From the NCBI GenBank assembly GCA_028095005.1, contig CM051460.1:160699461-160763460 (forward strand): a DNA stretch of 64,000 nucleotides, written 5' to 3'. Positions 61,401 through 64,000 of this stretch are shown here, one piece after another. The DNA comes from Rhynchospora pubera. Its lineage: Eukaryota; Streptophyta; Magnoliopsida; Poales; Cyperaceae. The notes beneath the pieces were generated by a model that was not told the origin of the DNA, did no database searches, and saw only the letters and a program-made list of their open reading frames with translations. Positions within the stretch are counted from its first letter, which is position 1; each line of letters starts with the position of its first letter. Both the position numbers and the translations under genes were made by a program.

Positions 61401-63281
61401 TTGCCCCCATTCTTGATTTTCAGGAACTTGGCTAGCTTGACCTTCTTCTTGAAGTGAACTTCCAATCGGTCGGTTCTCTTCTTGCGATGGCATGTTTTCA
61501 GATGGACCATGAGAAGCAAGTGGTGTTTTTCGGGATGCAGGTAGGTTTTCTTCATCTGGTGAATCCTCTATTTCACGGTTTCCCTCAGGCTGAAGTTTAT
61601 GCTCGTCCCCCGGTTCATTGGCCCTTTCTGTGATTACTGGTTGAATTGATTCTTCCGTGTTGGCGGAACGGAGGTTTGCCATGACTGCTTGGATTACTTC
61701 CTCATTGGAGCGCTTATCTGTAATCGCGAGGTCGCATAGTGATTCCAGGGTAGCTAGTATGGTCAAGTTCTGTTGATGTACTACTGCAAGCAGATCACAG
61801 TATATACTCATTTTCTCTTCCATTCTGCGAAGCATGGCACCTTGGTCTTCAACCAATCTCTTGCCTTTATGACCTGGCGAGTGTGAGCTTTGTTCTTTGA
61901 TAATGATTCCCTTGTCTTTCTTTCTTATCGAGGTTTCAGCAAGGAGTTCAACACAGAGTCTTGGGGCTGCGCCGTCGGAATCTGAGTCGGAATCAGTACC
62001 AAAGGAATCAATCGCATGACAAGTTTCTTCTCCATGAGGCCGAGGCCAATCAGGATAGGTTTCTGGGTTTGCAGCGAGAGGCGAGTCATAGTCTTCGTCC
62101 ATTTCTGCACTATGAACCGGTCTCGCTTCTGCTCTGGGATCTGGTGTCTCCAGTGTGATAGTGTTTTCCTTCGGCTGAGAGCCTTCAGCCTCTGGGGTTG
62201 GCATATCACATACCTCCTGAATTATCGCGAGCATCTCCTGAAAATGCTCTTGATCCTCGTTTCCCTGAGCTGCTTGGGACGATTCTCCTTGCTCCCATAT
62301 AGTGGTATACCAGTGTTCGATTGGGATATCCGCAGGGTCTGGGATGGGTTCCGCTTCGTTTACTGGATTGGGTTCCTCAGGTGCCTTTCCCCTGTCGGGT
62401 TCTGTCATGTATGGCTCCTGAGTGGTTAGAGTTTCGGTAGGAGGGTTGGTGTTTGATGGCTCCGCTTCCATGTGATCTCTGAGGGTTTCAAAGGTCATCT
62501 CAAGCCTCATTTCACAGTCATAGAGTACTCCCCATTTTGGACATCGATGGCACAAGCATGGCGTTATCCCAATTTTAGAGGGTTTCTTTCTCTTTTCGAC
62601 CGTGATCTTGGTATCAAGTGGCAATTGGAAGTGTTCAAGGAGTTCAGCATCACTCATCCGGGCTTCATGCCTTGCAATCACCTCGTGAATCATATCTGGG
62701 TCTCTCCATCCATCCATCCAAGGAAAGGGTGTCGTAGGATCAGGTCTTTTCCTTTTCTTGATGGGGAGTTTCCTCTTTTCAAAAGGAATGAAAGTGCAGA
62801 GGAAGATGTGTTCAGTCAAGGGGACATGGATGACTCGGGCCTCCTGGTATTCTGACTCATCAGGTTCCACCTGTGTCAATCCTTCTCCTGGGGTTGAAGG
62901 GCTTGATCCGGTTTGTTCTAATGGGTCTTCTGGTTGGTTTAGAGATTCACCTTCCTCTTCCTCCATTTCTACGAAGCGACACTCATGTGATTCTTCTGGG
63001 TTTGGGGGAATCAGGGTTAGGTTACGGTATTCATCTTCACTGTCGTCGTCGGGGTTGGCGTACCTGAACACGACATGAGCACCTTCAATCTCTGATATCG
63101 GACGGGATTCAGCTATGGCTTGTTTGATCTCATCCAGTTTATCTTGTGCAAGTTGACGTGCTTCTCGGACTATACGGGGTTCTGGGTAAGGTCGCCCTTC
63201 GATAAGGAGAATTACTCTAGATCTAGGGTAGATTCTTTGGATTGGAACGATCTCTATCCCCCATATGCCTTGAGTTTCCAT
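55455..63281 (-). CDS. Element 2 polyprotein: protease, RT, RNase H, archaeal-type RNase H, integrase; 2608 residues
   Basis: Uninterrupted frame. Residues 1 to about 800 are acidic, Glu/Pro/Ser-rich and show no capsid (Retrotrans_gag) text; a zinc knuckle CLYHQEQGHSTSEC follows at 806-819. Aspartic protease has DPGS at about 1071. RT has VCVDFRDLNKACPKDDFPLP and YVDD at 1705, followed by RNase H. The extra archaeal-type RNase H lies at about 2000-2150 (TEPCTNNEAEYEALIAGLE, GDSQLV). Integrase has a zinc site CHACQ and the triad Asp2327, Asp2388, Glu2424, that is DD35E. The C-terminus is NWEGPYIIDRVYEGG and GRYLKKYYA. ATG at 63279-63281 follows directly on the TGA of ORF1 in the same frame. 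Copies RNA to DNA and integrates it; potentially active apart from the capsid question. Confidence 0.93.
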   Translation of the reverse strand: METQGIWGIEIVPIQRIYPRSRVILLIEGRPYPEPRIVREARQLAQDKLDEIKQAIAESRPISEIEGAHVVFRYANPDDDSEDEYRNLTLIPPNPEESHECRFVEMEEEEGESLNQPEDPLEQTGSSPSTPGEGLTQVEPDESEYQEARVIHVPLTEHIFLCTFIPFEKRKLPIKKRKRPDPTTPFPWMDGWRDPDMIHEVIARHEARMSDAELLEHFQLPLDTKITVEKRKKPSKIGITPCLCHRCPKWGVLYDCEMRLEMTFETLRDHMEAEPSNTNPPTETLTTQEPYMTEPDRGKAPEEPNPVNEAEPIPDPADIPIEHWYTTIWEQGESSQAAQGNEDQEHFQEMLAIIQEVCDMPTPEAEGSQPKENTITLETPDPRAEARPVHSAEMDEDYDSPLAANPETYPDWPRPHGEETCHAIDSFGTDSDSDSDGAAPRLCVELLAETSIRKKDKGIIIKEQSSHSPGHKGKRLVEDQGAMLRRMEEKMSIYCDLLAVVHQQNLTILATLESLCDLAITDKRSNEEVIQAVMANLRSANTEESIQPVITERANEPGDEHKLQPEGNREIEDSPDEENLPASRKTPLASHGPSENMPSQEENRPIGSSLQEEGQASQVPENQEWGQDKANSDDEALKFPIESSIKKSSPERITEQTNQEPEQANRPTSQLRPIRTRRTTARRRDRAQEVIDALAEQVEVLPHARSQARHQPMTTVRSSSHRRNRRRNRLQIDREHSTALETHLNRRAFLAQIRANLALRPPTTPVERYERQLYVSSRRRIRGSSPCLPSIPCMRSARRQNRTGFCLYHQEQGHSTSECPAFQRWLINEQRLRRARTQRASRTRDTRPHNTPIRQATWEELLDLSDDEFVNIVTCEYDPEESWSSTNGYDSASSVTENEHHNRPDEDPIVISPRRPIFEGDSCSLGILFDTEKEDNECNVNLRSGTYIPERQPPKEKGKVSQPAKGTPERIELANGYNILSHLRKIPAPLSVFDALMMSEELRKTLIHALQNPEGFQSCLANGESDEVAYTDPAELITFTEEDLLIGTAVHNRPLYISGITRGKTIKRILVDPGSSVNILPLKTLQCLNLDIRHLSKETPSIRGFDQHPQKSLGAITLPLQVADLKTNVKFYIIDANASFRALLGRPWLHENHLVPSTLHQCMKYVENGQQKTIKGDKYPFSVYEVHLSDAKYFMPQTCEENITSIPRRQKSEPSETSGETQPFPSKDTKTIRVRFVVKNPTDNPLQDEGMRRGPVNGASGEDSKTDENPSSQGSRGLTDSNPIVKGCHMDLTPRELNRVNQLEIFLVPAKIEYVKGRKTKQEPILFYTNGGTQEDSISDERPKKWLKQENSQPVPIQIPENYNRELTPLFRKFQQSDQTRSDLFQKLWDMSSSPIKRFDGTERRVKGVGYHRKRRRIHMRKPYERFWKVNDPTYLRVKDKKTEELSFTCYATDEAGDKMEDQFILAAKSAPKELEEGGQNTVDELEEMNLGTSEDPRPTFVNATLSTERKEELRVLLTEYIDCFAWTYSEMPGLDPVVAVHKLKIDPNFKPIKQAPRRMRIELEEKVVTEVKRLIEAGFIREEETPDWIANIVPVKKKNGQIRVCVDFRDLNKACPKDDFPLPVTEIIIDHTSTYEVFSFMDGYSGYNQIRMDEEDQKHTAFRTPIGIYCYKVMPFGLKNAGATYQRAMTKIFDDLIHKVVECYVDDLVVKARSLGEHLQHLRLVFDRLRAQALKLNPLKCAFMVTSGKFLGFVVRHRGIEIDPAKIKAIQELQPPRNLKQLRSLQGKLAYIRRFIANLSGRIKPFTNLTKKDVPFRWDDKCQKAFHEIKGYLLNPPVLSAPIPGKPLILYTTALEGSLGALLAQENEEGKENSLYYLSRMLVGAEQSYSPIEKHCLALVFAVKKLRHYMLAHRVTLISRVDPLKFLMTRPMLTGRLARWAVTLMEFDIAYAPQKAIKGQALADFLAHHPVPDDSPLVCEFPDEEASLAQKKEEPYWEMYFDGASSVQPAIRPKLPRVRAGIGLVFVTPEGGILRYSFSLTEPCTNNEAEYEALIAGLETALSMNIRRLRVYGDSQLVLNQVTGKYQTVKPEMARYHKKVLELIVQFSQVILEKVSRATNGRADALARLAKEMGNPDEDELQIIVRNRRSLAPCFANLNSEEEEEENVSFIEVMNLEEEKGEDDTKEREDEDWRKPFLEYFQQEILPKDKSLRKQIRKRALHFVYVNNTLYRRSYDQLWLRCISGKEAQQVIQEVHAGVCGAHQSGPKMRLQIKHLGYYWPSMVSDCEKHARRCHACQINGDFIHQHPNPLHPTVASWPFDMWGTDIIGPIDPPSAKGHRYILAAADYFSKWAEAEAYKEIRAEDVVRFFKKHVLYRFGTPRRIISDNGTAFKSIKVYHFARQHKIDWRYSSIYNPRANGLAEAFNKTLVRLLRKMAGKTYREWHEKLPEALWAYRTTERTPTQSTPYSLVFGVEVVLPLEVELPSLRIAMHNEMPFSKQAQLRLEELEALDEKRLIAQQNLELYRAQMTRAYNKLTRPRTFQEGELVLVLKRPILGRHHGPKFSPNWEGPYIIDRVYEGGAYLLIDKDGNHPMTPISGRYLKKYYA

Positions 63282-64000
63282 TCACGAGGTCGGTGCAATC
63301 TCGATTCTGACTAACCTCTTCTCTATTTGTGACGAGGAACTGCTGCTTGCACTATCCTCTTCAGATTCTTCATTCTCAAGGAGGTTTGGGTCAACTTCGT
63401 CATCGCTTGACTCGCAGGGTGAGGGTATGTGTATCCCTATGTTGTGGCAAGATTCTAGCGATGAAGTCTCTCCGTCAGAATGTTGTTCTGCCTGGGTGGG
63501 ATGACTGCATTGGCCATGCATGTATTGACCGTTTTGATCCAAGACATTCACTGTAGCCTCTCCATTATCTGAGCTATCTTGTGGTTGTAATTCACCTCGG
63601 TTAACAGCTACTTCTACCATCTTCTCGTAGGCTATCTGAAGAATTTCGTCAAGCACACGAGGTTCAATCTCAGATAATCTTTCGCCTCGATCCGTGGTGA
63701 TATTCACAGTGAGCTGTGGATTTCTTGGGTCTGTTGGCAATGCAATTTCGATATCCTGGATGCCCAGAGGTGTTGACAGAGGTCCTGGAACAATCTCATA
63801 TTCCATGTCTTGTCTTTCATATATTATCGGCGGTCTCTCATTTGGTTCTAGTCTCTCTGGGATAGTGAAATTCACTTCCTCGTTATCAGAATCCTTGGAA
63901 AAGCTCGGACCTTCTTCCTCGCCAGGGTAACATGGTCTCTTTCCAAGTCCACGGTCATGGTAACCTTCGTTTCGGATCTGAAAGGTCAGAGGATCGATCT
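63282..64000 (-). CDS. Element 2 ORF1, unknown, cut by the window edge
   Basis: The frame is open from the right edge to TGA at 63282-63284; a possible internal GTG start lies at 63875, but the frame continues upstream of it (reads NEGYHDRGLGKRPCYPGEEE), so the true start is outside. It is acidic, with a Ser/Glu-rich C-terminal part. Position equals that of ORF1 in element 1, but I see no sequence likeness. The stop is followed at once by the ATG of the polyprotein in the same frame. Confidence 0.7.
   Translation of the reverse strand, partial: IDPLTFQIRNEGYHDRGLGKRPCYPGEEEGPSFSKDSDNEEVNFTIPERLEPNERPPIIYERQDMEYEIVPGPLSTPLGIQDIEIALPTDPRNPQLTVNITTDRGERLSEIEPRVLDEILQIAYEKMVEVAVNRGELQPQDSSDNGEATVNVLDQNGQYMHGQCSHPTQAEQHSDGETSSLESCHNIGIHIPSPCESSDDEVDPNLLENEESEEDSASSSSSSQIEKRLVRIEIAPTS

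Larger units (their letters stand above)
54127..64000 (-). mobile_element. Element 2: Ty3/gypsy retrotransposon of Tat/Ogre type, polyprotein intact, cut by the right edge
   Basis: Contains, reading leftward: ORF1 (partial), the 2608-residue polyprotein, an A-rich tract and the 202-bp array. The reverse transcriptase and integrase text is close to that of element 1 but clearly diverged. The 5' LTR, if any, lies beyond 64000; no 3' LTR was identified on the left. Confidence 0.85.

Overview
The window is nuclear DNA of a flowering plant, probably a eudicot. It is AT-rich with sparse, intron-containing genes. Those recognised are a nuclear-encoded plastid ClpP6 protease subunit, an acidic ANP32-like leucine-rich protein and a small EF-hand protein. 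The rest is mobile DNA: miniature inverted-repeat elements, a Mutator-type element, a copia-type LTR and two large Ty3/gypsy elements of the Tat/Ogre type. All calls come from reading the sequence; no database search was possible.

Layout. Positions 1-1.9 kb look like a copia-type LTR. From 5.8 to 9.06 kb (minus strand) lies a nine-exon CLPP6 gene whose exon phases all join into 278 codons. From 9 to 17.4 kb there are repeats and perhaps remains of a minus-strand gene. At 17.8-20.6 kb (plus) is the two-exon ANP32-like gene. From 21 to 26.5 kb are inverted-repeat elements, including a MULE with a perfect 9-bp target duplication. At 26.7-27.3 kb (plus) is an EF-hand gene with a frameshift. From 27.4 to 37.2 kb there are only repeats, orphan promoter-like pieces and what may be a long LTR.

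From 37.2 kb to the right edge the DNA is retrotransposon-derived. Element 1 (plus) has a leader with an exact 345-bp tandem duplication, ORF1, then gag-protease-RT-RNase H-archaeal-type RNase H-integrase. It is broken by one frameshift and one stop. Element 2 (minus, 54-64 kb) has an uninterrupted 2608-residue polyprotein without a recognisable capsid domain. An upstream ORF sits directly before it in the same frame, and a 202-bp tandem repeat lies in its 3' noncoding part. Both elements share the order ORF1, in-frame stop, polyprotein.

Between them, at 46.3-53.4 kb and all on the minus strand, lie three intact-looking intron-bearing genes: a Transposase_32-like protein, a 251-residue unknown, and a 1099-residue plant-mobile-domain protein with a glutamate-proline-valine repeat. 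They are antisense to element 1, as is known for accessory ORFs of Tat-lineage elements. I consider this cluster the most interesting part of the window. No paired LTRs were found for either gypsy element, so their outer limits are open.
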